From the NCBI GenBank assembly GCA_947629785.1, contig CANRFB010000004.1:31424-95423 (forward strand): a stretch of DNA of 64,000 bases, given 5' to 3'. Origin of the DNA: an uncultured Clostridia bacterium (lineage in GTDB: Bacteria > Bacillota > Clostridia > Oscillospirales > Ruminococcaceae). A program made the position numbers and the translations under genes. The notes below the pieces were generated by a model. The model did not search any database, was not told the origin of the DNA, and saw nothing but the letters and a program-made list of their open reading frames with translations. Of the stretch, positions 16,991 to 24,754 are shown in pieces; position 1 is the first letter of the stretch, and each line of letters begins with the position of its first letter.

Positions 16991-17008
16991 AACCAACAAA
17001 AAACCAAC
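16991..17008 (+). repeat. Putative integrase arm-type sites, left end
   Basis: Two direct copies of AACCAAC (16991-16997, 17002-17008). Three more in the same orientation lie inside attR at 27243-27278. Short repeats at both ends near att cores are typical arm sites for tyrosine integrases of this kind; binding is inferred. Confidence 0.6.
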
Positions 17009-17065
17009 TAAATGCGCTTTTTTTACTGAGAAAGCGGCATAAACATACCCGCTCCGCTTGTATTT

Positions 17066-18553
17066 TTAAGCGTGTTTGTTCCTGAATATTGCTTCTGCTA
17101 TACATTCGGCGGAACGTTCATCAGCTTCCTTGATGATATGTGAATAAAGGTCACTGGTCGTTGACGGCTTAGCGTGTCCGAGCCTGCCGGAAATGCTTAC
17201 CGTATCCATGCCGCTGAAATATAAAATGCTTGCCATGGTGTGACGGAAAGCGTGCGGGTTAATATGCGGCAGACCGTTTTTTCTGGAAAATTCGGCACAC
17301 CATCCCGTTATACTGTCAGGGTGGAGCGGGTAACCTACTTTGCCGCTCTGCTCTTGGAAAAACAGGTACTCACTTTTTAGACTTTGAAGCCTTGGAGGTT
17401 CTCCGCTGTGTGATTCTCTTATACTCTCCTCGTCAGGCAGCATAATAAAACTATTCCACATTGAGCCGTACTGCGAACGAGTTGCAAGCCACTCCTCGCG
17501 GTACTCTTTCAATAATGCCATTGTTTCCGCGGGAAGTTTTATATAACGATCCGATTCGCTTGTTTTTGGTGAACTGGTGTACATTCCGACATCTTTTTTA
17601 TACAATATGCTGTGGCAAATGTGTATCTGTGACCGCTCCCAGTCAACACAAGACCATCTGAGCCCTGCAAGTTCTCCGCGGCGTATGCCTGTGATAAGCA
17701 GAAGATGTAACATAACTTTTTTCTGGAGCGGAACATTTTCCAAAGCCGCTCGTATTGCTTCTACTTCGTGGGGCTGAAAATAATTCGGGTGAGATCGGTC
17801 AAGTTTCGGCGGTGTTGCTTTCGCCGCCGGATTATACTGTATGAGCATTTCCTTTTCAGCCTGTGAGAGGATAGCAGATATAAGCCTGTGATGTTCTACT
17901 ATTGTCTTAGGCGAAAGCGGTTTTGAATTTACGGAAAAATCAAATAGTGATCCGACAGGCAGGTTCAGCGCGTGCGCTATTGCTTTCGCTTTTCCGCTTT
18001 GTATAGGTCTTTTATTGTAGCAGGAAGAAATAACTGCAAGCGATACACCCGCTCGTTTTGACAGGCTTTCCTTTGTTATTCCCGCCGTATGCAGCGTGCT
18101 TTTTAAGTCACATCTGCATACGGCTTTTTCTTTGTTAGCGCGCATACCGTTTTTGGCAAGCTGTTCATAAAAGGCATTAAGGTGCTGCGGTCTGAGGTCG
18201 GCGATCCGTATATGCCCGATACCCGCATTTATGCGCGGAAGCATATCACGATAGCGTGAAACGGTGGTGTGCTTCATTCCGCTCCGCTCCTTGAGATCGA
18301 CCACATAGGCGGCGTACTGAGCGAATGTTTGCTTATTATCCAAAGAATACCCAAGATGGCACTGTTCCTCAAACTGTACCGCTCTGCGGTTCAATTCTTT
18401 TTCTATCTGTTTTGCCGTCATACCGGGAGCGGGTCTGTAGGTCATTACATACGGGTTAAGCTGTTTGCCGTTTTCGTCACGTCCTTTGAATACTCGTATT
18501 TCATAACTTATTATATCGCCGTTTTTGTTCTTACGCGCTCTTATGTTTGCCAT
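17066..18553 (-). CDS. int: Tyrosine site-specific integrase with an inserted HTH domain
   Basis: A 495-residue integrase of the phage/ICE type. The N-terminal arm-binding domain (MANIRARKNKNGDIISYEIR) is followed by a SAM-like core-binding domain (~75-140 and ~210-245) and the catalytic domain (~255-490). Catalytic residues visible are Arg291 (TGIRRGEL), Lys330 (SSPKTSES), His434 and Arg437 (HAFRH), His460 (RLGH) and Tyr470 (LYSH). Residues ~145-206 form an extra XRE-like helix-turn-helix (KSTLHTAGITKESLSKRAGV) set into the core-binding region, which most family members lack. The gene lies beside attL reading toward it, the usual position for an enzyme that integrates at the tRNA-fMet 3' end. 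Its 5' end is 18 bases from the stop of the repressor gene, so both are probably one transcript. Confidence 0.93.
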   Translation of the reverse strand: MANIRARKNKNGDIISYEIRVFKGRDENGKQLNPYVMTYRPAPGMTAKQIEKELNRRAVQFEEQCHLGYSLDNKQTFAQYAAYVVDLKERSGMKHTTVSRYRDMLPRINAGIGHIRIADLRPQHLNAFYEQLAKNGMRANKEKAVCRCDLKSTLHTAGITKESLSKRAGVSLAVISSCYNKRPIQSGKAKAIAHALNLPVGSLFDFSVNSKPLSPKTIVEHHRLISAILSQAEKEMLIQYNPAAKATPPKLDRSHPNYFQPHEVEAIRAALENVPLQKKVMLHLLLITGIRRGELAGLRWSCVDWERSQIHICHSILYKKDVGMYTSSPKTSESDRYIKLPAETMALLKEYREEWLATRSQYGSMWNSFIMLPDEESIRESHSGEPPRLQSLKSEYLFFQEQSGKVGYPLHPDSITGWCAEFSRKNGLPHINPHAFRHTMASILYFSGMDTVSISGRLGHAKPSTTSDLYSHIIKEADERSAECIAEAIFRNKHA

Positions 18554-18571
18554 ATTGGTGCTCCTTCGGTA

Positions 18572-19246
18572 TTATTTATCGGCTTGTTTGTTTTCGGAAG
18601 GAAAAAGCATATCCTTTGTCACCATTAGCGTGATCTCCTGCCCGTCGGGACGATCGGGAAACCGAAAGCTGTGTAAACCCGGTGAATCATAAGGGATACT
18701 CAGACCAAAACTTACGAAATCCCGTGCGGCTTTCATCTCTTCCTGATCAAGAATACGATCGGCATACAGTTTATAATCGTCATAGTCGTTCATACATCGA
18801 TCAATGCAGGCTTGCAGCATATCCGCAGGCAGCGTGCCCGACTGATATATTTTTATCAAGTCGTTTACCTTGTCAGCAAATGCCGCGATATTTTTATTTT
18901 TGAATTCGATTTTGTTCGTTTTCTGGTCAAACTGTGTTGATGTTTCCATTAACAGCGTTACAATGCTCTTAAAATAGTCCTTTTCGTTAAAATCCAGATA
19001 ACTTGGAGCGGCAATGTTTTTATTATCGGACATACCACAAAGCCAGTCAAGAGATACGCCCAGCGCTTCGGCAATTGCCTGAGCATTTTCAAGTGTAGGC
19101 TTTTTCCCGTGTCCTTCGGTATCGGATTTTTCGTATGATGAGATCGTGGTGGGTGTTACTCCGACAATTACGGCAAGATTTTTTTGCATTATGTTTTTCT
19201 CTTCCCTCGCTTGCTTCATACGCTGTGCAAATATGGTTAATGGCAT
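18572..19246 (-). CDS. CI-like XRE-family repressor of the island
   Basis: A 224-residue protein with an N-terminal HTH_XRE domain (residues ~3-70: FAQRMKQAREEKNIMQKNLA, then TTISSYE, and LGVSLDWLCGMSD). The C-terminal ~150 residues are helical with no Ser-Lys LexA-type peptidase motifs, so self-cleavage induction by RecA is unlikely. It should repress the rightward promoter at 19425-19453 and autoregulate. The start is ATG 19244-19246 behind AAAGGAG; an upstream in-frame ATG at 19264 overlaps that site. It is divergent from a Cro-like gene, forming a lysogeny-type switch, and is probably cotranscribed with int. Confidence 0.82.
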   Translation of the reverse strand: MPLTIFAQRMKQAREEKNIMQKNLAVIVGVTPTTISSYEKSDTEGHGKKPTLENAQAIAEALGVSLDWLCGMSDNKNIAAPSYLDFNEKDYFKSIVTLLMETSTQFDQKTNKIEFKNKNIAAFADKVNDLIKIYQSGTLPADMLQACIDRCMNDYDDYKLYADRILDQEEMKAARDFVSFGLSIPYDSPGLHSFRFPDRPDGQEITLMVTKDMLFPSENKQADK

Positions 19247-19288
19247 ATAAAAAGCTCCTTTCATTTAAATAAAATTGTTGTTGTTATC

Positions 19289-19317
19289 ATAATAGCATAC
19301 TTTTAGACGATTGTCAA
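19289..19317 (-). promoter_or_regulatory. Leftward promoter of repressor-integrase, with operator-like motif in its spacer
   Basis: On the minus strand TTGACA (19312-19317), 17 bases, TATTAT (19289-19294). The spacer contains CGTCTAAAAGTA (minus strand, 19298-19309), which recurs next to the rightward promoter. Confidence 0.75.
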
Positions 19318-19411
19318 CATTACTTTGCTAAATATAATATTAAATATCCTACAAAAATATATTCCGCTATTTGATTATATTTAACAAAATCAGAAAAGAT
19401 AGTTTATTAAT

Positions 19412-19453
19412 CATCTAAAAGTAATTGACATAATCAAAAAGGTATGGTACAAT
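19412..19453 (+). promoter_or_regulatory. Rightward early promoter with adjacent operator-like motif
   Basis: TTGACA (19425-19430), 17 bases, TACAAT (19448-19453) drives the Cro-like gene and probably everything to vapE. CATCTAAAAGTA (19412-19423) ends one base before the -35 box and matches the motif in the leftward promoter at 11 of 12 positions, so one repressor could control both. Confidence 0.75.
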
Positions 19454-19490
19454 AGCAACAACAATATTAATAAATAGGAGGTACACGAGC

Positions 19491-19691
19491 ATGACAGGAT
19501 CAGAAGTAAAAGCCCTGATAAGGGGAAACGGCTTGAAATGTTGGGAAGTCGCGGAAGCGTGGGGAATGAATGACGGCAATTTTTCCCGAAAGATGCGCCG
19601 ACCTTTTTCCGAGGAAGACGTGCAAAGGCTGAATATCATTATCAATTTACTCACGGCAAGCAAAACAAAAAAGCCTCCCGCTGATCTTTGA
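19491..19691 (+). CDS. Small Cro-like DNA-binding protein
   Basis: A 66-residue protein, MTGSEVKALIRGNGLKCWEV followed by AEAWGMNDGNFSRKMRRPFS, which has the helix-turn-helix spacing of small phage regulators common in Firmicute prophages and islands. It is the first gene rightward from the divergent switch and therefore in the Cro position. AGGAGG at a normal distance precedes the ATG. Two hairpins (around 19672-19720 and 19720-19740, the second GGGTAA/TTACCC with a T-rich tail) follow and may end or attenuate transcription. The regulatory role is inferred from size, fold and position. Confidence 0.7.
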   Translation: MTGSEVKALIRGNGLKCWEVAEAWGMNDGNFSRKMRRPFSEEDVQRLNIIINLLTASKTKKPPADL

Positions 19692-19789
19692 CAGGACACC
19701 GGCGGAAGGCATAGGAATGGGTAAAAACTATTACCCGCTCTTATTTTATCATATTCGGAGCGGGATTGCAAGTATTAAAGGAGGACTTT

Positions 19790-20020
19790 ATGGTTTATTC
19801 TATACCACAAATGGCAACCATCAAAGCAACAGCTAAAGCTTTTGGTCTGCCTGAAAATTTTGTCCGTCAGAAAGCGATCCGCGGCGAGATCGTTGCAGTT
19901 CGCGCCGGACGGAAGTATCTTATAAATCAGGAGCGTTTTGCGGAGTATCTGAACACCGCACAAGAAGCCGCTCCGATCAGTACCGAGGACTTTGAGGGCA
20001 TTGTACCCGTTAAGGCATAA
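19790..20020 (+). CDS. Excisionase-like winged-helix DNA-binding protein
   Basis: A 76-residue protein with a MerR/excisionase-type winged helix: IPQMATIKATAKAFGLPENF then VRQKAIRGEIVAVRAGRKYLI. Small proteins of this kind act as directionality factors that bend att DNA and turn the integrase toward excision, or as local regulators. The start is ATG 19790, 6 bases after AAAGGAGGA; an upstream in-frame start at 19766 lacks a site. GGAGCGGG occurs at 19757-19764 just upstream. It lies between the Cro-like gene and vapE, where Xis or Stl-type accessory regulators are common. Assignment as Xis is probable but not proven. Confidence 0.65.
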   Translation: MVYSIPQMATIKATAKAFGLPENFVRQKAIRGEIVAVRAGRKYLINQERFAEYLNTAQEAAPISTEDFEGIVPVKA

Positions 20021-20030
20021 ATCTGATAAT

Positions 20031-20138
20031 ATGAAAAAAGGGGGTATACTTACGGTAAACGATAAGCAAATTGTCATATCTACCGTTAAGTCGAGGTATG
20101 ACAGTCTTTGTAAAACTGTTAGTATGCAGGTTTCGTAA
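20031..20138 (+). pseudogene. Severed N-terminus of the VapE primase gene
   Basis: From ATG 20031 this reads 35 codons (MKKGGILTVNDKQIVISTVK...SMQVS) and ends at TAA 20136-20138. The same frame continues at once as LYERLSKPTKSTET, and the joined text has the pattern expected at the start of VapE proteins (LTVNDKQ...ERL.SP...TETH). The TAA therefore sits where homologs have a Glu or Gln codon: a nonsense mutation, a sequencing error, or a site of reinitiation at the abutting TTG. Confidence 0.65.
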
Positions 20139-22526
20139 TTGTATGAAAGGCTTTCAAAGCCGACAAAAAGTACAGAAACGCATGCTCAATATATGGCTTT
20201 GGCAAAGTCAAAGCAGGATCAGCTTAAAGACGTAGGCGGTTTCATAGGCGGAAAACTTTTTAACGGCGTGCGCAAGGCAGGATATGCCGAAAAGCGCGAC
20301 TTAATAACACTTGACCTTGACAACATTCCCGCGAACGGGACAAATGACGTATTATCTATACTTTCGGGCAGCGGGGTAAATTACTGTGTATATTCAACAC
20401 GCAAGCACGCTCCCGAAGCGCCGAGGTTAAGAGTTATATTCCCGCTCAGCCGTTCCGTAACGCCTGACGAATATGAGCCGTGCGCCCGAATGATGGCGTC
20501 GATCATATGCAGGGACATGATCTGGTTTGACCCGACTTCATTTAAAATCGGTCAGATAATGTACTGGCCGTCAATAAGTTCAGACAGCGAGTACATATAC
20601 AGATACGAGGATAAACCTTTTGTAGATGCGGACGGACTGCTTGCGCTGTATGCGGATTGGCGAGATTTCAGCAGCTGGTCGAAATGCCCCTCTGAAGACT
20701 TTTCCCGAATACCGGGGACAAAGCAAGCAGACCCGACGGAAAAGACTGGCATAGTCGGAGCATTCTGCAAAGTGCACCCTATACGCGAAGCTATGGAGAA
20801 ATTCCTGCCGGGGATCTATATCCCGACAGGAGCGGCGGACCGTTACACTTATGCAAAAGGCTCAACTACGGGCGGCGCAATAGTGTACGAGGATAAGTTT
20901 CTCTTCTCCCATCATGCGACCGACCCCGCCGGCGGTATTCTCTGTAATGCTTTCGACCTTTGCCGAATACATCTTTTTGGTAACGCCGACGAACTTGCAA
21001 AGGAAGGCACGCCGACACATAAACTCCCGTCATATCAGAAAATGAAGGAATTTGCGTTCAAGGATAATGCTACGGATATGAAACTCCGTACCGAGCGCGC
21101 AGAAGAAGTATATAACGAATTTTCGGGAGTGTCGGGAGAAACGGCAGCCGCTTCGGTCAGCACTCTTGAAAATGCGGTACCCGCTCCGACCATGGAAAGC
21201 AAGACTGCTTGGATGAAAAAACTCAAAGTAGACGGAAACGGTGTAATTATAAAATCATGTGAAAACGCACTTGTCGCGTTGGAAAACGATCCTCTTCTTA
21301 AAGGACGCGTATATTTTAATGAATTCACAAAACGCCCTATCGGGTTAGAGCCGCTCCCATGGGGAACACATAAAAGCGCACTTTGCAATAGCTTTTTTGA
21401 ATGGAAAGATGCAGACGATTCGGGACTTTTGATATACCTTGAGAAACTCATAGGCATTCAGCAGAAAAGCAAAGTAACAGACGCTCTCACAGAATGCCGA
21501 GCAAGTCATCCGTATCACCCTGTCAAGGAATATCTTCAAAGTCTTATATGGGACGAAATTCCGAGGATAGGAACATTATTCCACGATTACCTCGGAGCGG
21601 AAGATACACCGTATACACAAGCACTGTCAAAGATGTTCCTTGTTGCCGCGATAAAGCGCATATTCTCTCCGGGGATCAAGTTTGATACGATAGCGGTTTT
21701 TGTAGGACCTCAGGGAATAGGCAAATCCACTTTTATACGCCTTCTGGCTAAAAACGATTCATGGTATACCGATGATCTTAAGGACTTGGGCAAAAAGGAA
21801 TCGGTCGAGAACATTCAAGGAGTATGGCTTGTAGAACTAAGCGAATTGGCTTCTCTGAGAAAAGCCGACCTCGAAACTGCAAAAGCTTTTATCTCGCGCA
21901 CGGAAGACAATACACGGCTTGCCTATGCGCATTATGCGGTAACTTTGCCGCGTACCTGTGTATTTTTCGGCACTACAAATACACACGATTTCTTAAAGGA
22001 TTCCACAGGAGACCGCCGTTTTTACCCCATAGACTGCGGAGTGGAACGCCCTACAAAAAGAGTTTTCGGTGATCTTGAAAAGGAAGTAGATCAGATCTGG
22101 GCGGAGGCTATGGCTTATTATATTGCAAATATAGTAAAGCTTACGCTTCCCGATGAAATTGAGACACAGGCGGCGGGGATCCGCAAAGACTTTGATGCTA
22201 TTATGTCCGATCCATACTATGGCGATATTGAGGACTTTTTAAGCAAGCCTGTGCTGCCTGATTGGGATCGTGTTACGGAAGAGGAACGCTCCTCGTTCTG
22301 GGTTGACACTGAGAAATATTGCAGAGAGAAAGGTCTTACTACCGTTCCCAGAGCTGATGTTTGCACCTATGAGATCTGGCGTGAATGCTTTAAGCACCTT
22401 GACCCTTTGCCGCACAATGAAAGTATCAGGATCGCAAACATTTTGCGGCGGTTGGGTTATTCGGAAGGACCACGGAAATACTCCGTTTGCTATAAAAGAC
22501 AACGTTATTATATAAAAGACTCTTAA
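20139..22526 (+). CDS. VapE-family primase-helicase (5' end interrupted)
   Basis: A 795-codon reading frame. The N-terminal ~300 residues are a primase-like region (LDLDNIP, then YSTRKHAPEAPRLRVIFPLS, the archaeo-eukaryotic primase pattern), and the C-terminal ~400 are the VapE SF3-like ATPase with Walker A VGPQGIGKSTFIRLL and an arginine-containing GTTNTHDFLKDSTGDRRF motif. Such proteins initiate replication of satellites and some plasmids. It opens at TTG 20139 directly after the TAA that cuts off the first 35 codons; that TTG has no convincing ribosome-binding site, so any product would depend on read-through or reinitiation. Iteron-like repeats follow in the 22.68-22.95 kb region, a fitting target. 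Function is confident by family; activity of this copy is doubtful. Confidence 0.85.
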   Translation: MYERLSKPTKSTETHAQYMALAKSKQDQLKDVGGFIGGKLFNGVRKAGYAEKRDLITLDLDNIPANGTNDVLSILSGSGVNYCVYSTRKHAPEAPRLRVIFPLSRSVTPDEYEPCARMMASIICRDMIWFDPTSFKIGQIMYWPSISSDSEYIYRYEDKPFVDADGLLALYADWRDFSSWSKCPSEDFSRIPGTKQADPTEKTGIVGAFCKVHPIREAMEKFLPGIYIPTGAADRYTYAKGSTTGGAIVYEDKFLFSHHATDPAGGILCNAFDLCRIHLFGNADELAKEGTPTHKLPSYQKMKEFAFKDNATDMKLRTERAEEVYNEFSGVSGETAAASVSTLENAVPAPTMESKTAWMKKLKVDGNGVIIKSCENALVALENDPLLKGRVYFNEFTKRPIGLEPLPWGTHKSALCNSFFEWKDADDSGLLIYLEKLIGIQQKSKVTDALTECRASHPYHPVKEYLQSLIWDEIPRIGTLFHDYLGAEDTPYTQALSKMFLVAAIKRIFSPGIKFDTIAVFVGPQGIGKSTFIRLLAKNDSWYTDDLKDLGKKESVENIQGVWLVELSELASLRKADLETAKAFISRTEDNTRLAYAHYAVTLPRTCVFFGTTNTHDFLKDSTGDRRFYPIDCGVERPTKRVFGDLEKEVDQIWAEAMAYYIANIVKLTLPDEIETQAAGIRKDFDAIMSDPYYGDIEDFLSKPVLPDWDRVTEEERSSFWVDTEKYCREKGLTTVPRADVCTYEIWRECFKHLDPLPHNESIRIANILRRLGYSEGPRKYSVCYKRQRYYIKDS

Positions 22527-22628
22527 TTTAAGCCAATAATGATTTTAAGAGGTTTTAAAGGCTTTTTATCGGCATTTCTCTTTAAAAACACCCTTAAAAT
22601 TTTCTTTAACGTATCCATATCTATCTTA

Positions 22629-22672
22629 CCCGCTCCGTTGAGTTTATCTGTCGGAGCGGGTTTATTTGCTGT
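22629..22672 (+). terminator. Terminator after vapE
   Basis: ACCCGCTCCG (22628-22637) pairs with CGGAGCGGGT (22652-22661) and is followed by TTATTTGCT. Confidence 0.75.
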
Positions 22673-22674
22673 TG

Positions 22675-22950
22675 CAGAAAAGCGGGACACACTTTGTTTT
22701 TTGGGACAAAGATGTGGGACAGTGGGGACAAGACTTTTTGCTTTGTCCCACACCTTTGTCCCGCTCTCTATCTGTCTCAATCCCTTTATTATAGCCATAT
22801 TATATATACTATGGGACAATGGGACAGAATATATAATATAAAAAGAGTACATACAGCATTATAGAGAATATAGAGTATATATGCCCCTTTATATCCCTTT
22901 AAACCCTTTAATGCACATATAGTATATAAAAACCCTGTCCCTTTGGTCGC
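22675..22950. repeat. GGGACA iterons and AT-rich tract: candidate island replication origin
   Basis: GGGACA or its complement TGTCCC occurs about nine times between 22683 and 22945, in both orientations, clustered as two groups around an AT-rich tract (about 22795-22925). No gene is present in 22527-23039. In phage satellites and many plasmids the origin consists of short iterons plus an AT-rich melting region next to the primase/Rep gene, as here. The function is inferred. Confidence 0.55.
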
Positions 22951-23039
22951 CTTAGTCACAAAAGACAGCGGATATGAAAAAATGACCCGCTCCGTAAGCG
23001 TGCCTGTCAGGCAGCGGAGCGGGTATGTATCGAGCGGCT

Positions 23040-23306
23040 TTATGCGTTCTGTGCCGGAGTGCGTAGAACGGTGTCATAAGTTCTGTCAAGGTGTTCACGA
23101 TGCAGATCAATAAGAGTGCCGACTCCTTCCAGTCCATTGCAAACCTCATAGATCAGTGCCTCCGGCAGTGCCGCTCCATCTATGTGATGGTCTGTTATAG
23201 ATTCCAGAACTATACGCACAAGTCCGTTGATCTGTGCCGTTTCGGAAATAAGGTCTGTTATTTCGCCGGTAATAACGTCGGCGTCAATAGTTTTTACATT
23301 TTTCAA
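23040..23306 (-). CDS. Small acidic island protein, unknown function
   Basis: An 88-residue protein not recognised by family. It is predicted to be largely helical and acidic (KTIDADVITGEITDLISETA; ALPEALIYEVCNGLEGVGTL). It starts with TTG at 23304-23306; AGGAGG lies 9 bases upstream. No membrane segment or catalytic motif is visible. Together with the next two genes upstream on the same strand (23373-23606 and 23603-23899) it forms a short operon of small acidic helical proteins that oppose the vapE direction. They could be accessory or anti-phage factors, but nothing in the sequence decides this. Confidence 0.6.
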   Translation of the reverse strand: MKNVKTIDADVITGEITDLISETAQINGLVRIVLESITDHHIDGAALPEALIYEVCNGLEGVGTLIDLHREHLDRTYDTVLRTPAQNA

Positions 23307-23372
23307 TGCTTTTTTCCTCCTGTTTTTCTTAGATTTTGGTATTGATTTGAAAATATCTTCTGATTTGTCTGC

Positions 23373-23606
23373 CTATTCGACAGCGTCAAGACGTTGTTCA
23401 ACGACGTTTTCGAGTTCATCTATCTTGTCGCAAATGTGCTTTTCCAAGTCGGTTATTCCTGCAAGGGCATCAACGTACTCAGGATCGGCGTTACCGTTAA
23501 GCACGTCAAAAAGCAGTTCTGTCAGCGCGTATGTCTGATCGGCAAGGCTGTGAAGACCGTGCAGTTTGTCCTCCATTGAAACAAAATCGGCGTTTTTATC
23601 GTTCAT
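23373..23606 (-). CDS. Small acidic helical protein, unknown function
   Basis: A 77-residue protein with strong helical propensity (MEDKLHGLHSLADQTYALTE; ITDLEKHICDKIDELENVVE), possibly a short coiled coil at the C-terminus. Family not recognised. Its ATG overlaps the stop of the upstream gene (ATGA type, 23603-23606), so translation is coupled and the two products may act together. GAGGAAG provides the ribosome-binding site inside the previous gene. Net charge is strongly negative, as in DNA-mimic or partner-binding proteins, but that is only a possibility. Confidence 0.6.
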   Translation of the reverse strand: MNDKNADFVSMEDKLHGLHSLADQTYALTELLFDVLNGNADPEYVDALAGITDLEKHICDKIDELENVVEQRLDAVE

Positions 23607-23899
23607 AACTGTTCTTCCTCCTGTTTACTGTGTATTTTACACTGTATGTCTGAAAGTTCGTTCAATATGTTGTTTAACCTTGAATGAAAAAGATCGTCCG
23701 ATATGTCAAGGATCGTGTCGATTGCTCCGAAAAGAATTGTGCGCTTATGCTGGTCAAGGCTTTCGCCGCTGTCTATATCATCAACATAAGCCCTCAGCAT
23801 CTCACTGATCGCATAGATTTTTATGACCTCGCTTTCAACGTCCAGCATATAATTACTGTCCAAGAATTGAGTTATTTCATTTATTTCCTGCTTTGTCAT
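23603..23899 (-). CDS. Small acidic helical protein, unknown function
   Basis: A 98-residue protein (MTKQEINEITQFLDSNYMLD; ILFGAIDTILDISDDLFHSR) of no recognised family. It is helical and acidic, with no signal peptide. AAAGGATATG upstream of the ATG gives an acceptable start. It is the first gene of the three-gene leftward operon and is translationally coupled to 23373-23606 through a 4-base overlap. GGAGCGGG/CCCGCTCC boxes at 23931-23938 and 23959-23966 flank a TATAAT-containing stretch just upstream, but no good leftward promoter stands out. Confidence 0.6.
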   Translation of the reverse strand: MTKQEINEITQFLDSNYMLDVESEVIKIYAISEMLRAYVDDIDSGESLDQHKRTILFGAIDTILDISDDLFHSRLNNILNELSDIQCKIHSKQEEEQL

Positions 23900-24020
23900 T
23901 ATTTAACATATCCTTTCTGTTTGACATTTCGGAGCGGGTCTGCTATAATTTACTTGTACCCGCTCCGGCGGTTTTAAGGCTTTTACAGATCGCTTTGCAG
24001 GCGCGATATGTAAGAGCCTT

Positions 24021-24443
24021 TCATATTTTCATATCGAGCCGCGCGCCGTAATTGACAAAATCGTTAAAGCCGCCGACTATTGCAAGCCCTTTAACTTCCG
24101 GAGCGTTCCCCTTGTCTATGAGCGGCGCGAGGACGTTTGCCGCTCCTCTTGCTATGTAGCCGATAAAGTAAAGCGTTTTTTGAGGTGTTACCGCGTACAC
24201 ACCGACCGCGTTATTATCGTACTTGTTACGGGGTTCTCTGCGGAGTTGTGCAGTCAATTCGCCTATGCGGAACTTTGCAAGCTTTTCAAGTGCCCGTTGT
24301 CTGAGAGATGTTCCCGTAACCTTAACGCGGAGCTTTTCGGCTTTTGCGAGTGCCCACGCTCTGACAGTGGCAGCGGAGCGGGTCAAGCCGCTTTTAAAGA
24401 GCCTGTTTGCTATTGTCATAACTCTTGATTTGATTTCGTTCAT
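24021..24443 (-). CDS. HIRAN-domain protein
   Basis: A 140-residue protein. The first ~55 residues are basic and helical (MNEIKSRVMTIANRLFKSGL), and residues ~60-140 match a HIRAN domain (LRREPRNKYDNNAVGVYAVT, then LYFIGYIARGAANVLAPLID). HIRAN domains bind the 3' ends of single-stranded DNA at stalled forks or damaged sites, so a role in island replication or recombination is plausible. The start is ATG 24441-24443 directly behind GAGGAGG, preferred over an upstream in-frame ATG. It lies on the leftward strand between the small acidic genes and the 40-residue gene at 24570. Confidence 0.7.
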   Translation of the reverse strand: MNEIKSRVMTIANRLFKSGLTRSAATVRAWALAKAEKLRVKVTGTSLRQRALEKLAKFRIGELTAQLRREPRNKYDNNAVGVYAVTPQKTLYFIGYIARGAANVLAPLIDKGNAPEVKGLAIVGGFNDFVNYGARLDMKI

Positions 24444-24569
24444 CTGTTTTCCTCCTCTTGACAAGCGGCATTAATTCGGGTATAATATACTTGAAAATGC
24501 GCTTGCGTGTTTTTAATATAGGGGTCGGCGGCGACAAGTCCGCCGTCCCTCTCTTGCTTTTTATCGGCT

Positions 24570-24692
24570 TTATTCTTTGTTGATAAGAGCCGTTATTTTG
24601 TCGATTGCCTCGTCCTTGTCCTTACTGTCCCTAATGATCTGAATAATAAGGTCGAGGACTGTTTTAAACTGTTCGTTTGTCATTCCGTCCAT
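24570..24692 (-). CDS. 40-residue helical protein
   Basis: A short gene reading MDGMTNEQFKTVLDLIIQII followed by RDSKDKDEAIDKITALINKE. AAAGGATGG lies about 9 bases before the ATG at 24690-24692. The protein looks like one amphipathic helix hairpin. The family is not one I can name, though small proteins of this pattern accompany integrated elements in Clostridia. It is transcribed from a perfect leftward promoter (24755-24783) that shares operator boxes with the divergent ribbon-helix-helix gene, so the two are co-regulated. Confidence 0.6.
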   Translation of the reverse strand: MDGMTNEQFKTVLDLIIQIIRDSKDKDEAIDKITALINKE

Positions 24693-24754
24693 TAAAACCA
24701 TCCTTTCCGCGCTTGCCCGCTTATTTGCAAGGTCTGTAATCACCTTACAATTAT

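Noticed and set aside
22539..22841. Protein-coding frame in the iteron region
   Set aside because: It runs through a terminator and the GGGACA repeats, has no ribosome-binding site and resembles no protein.
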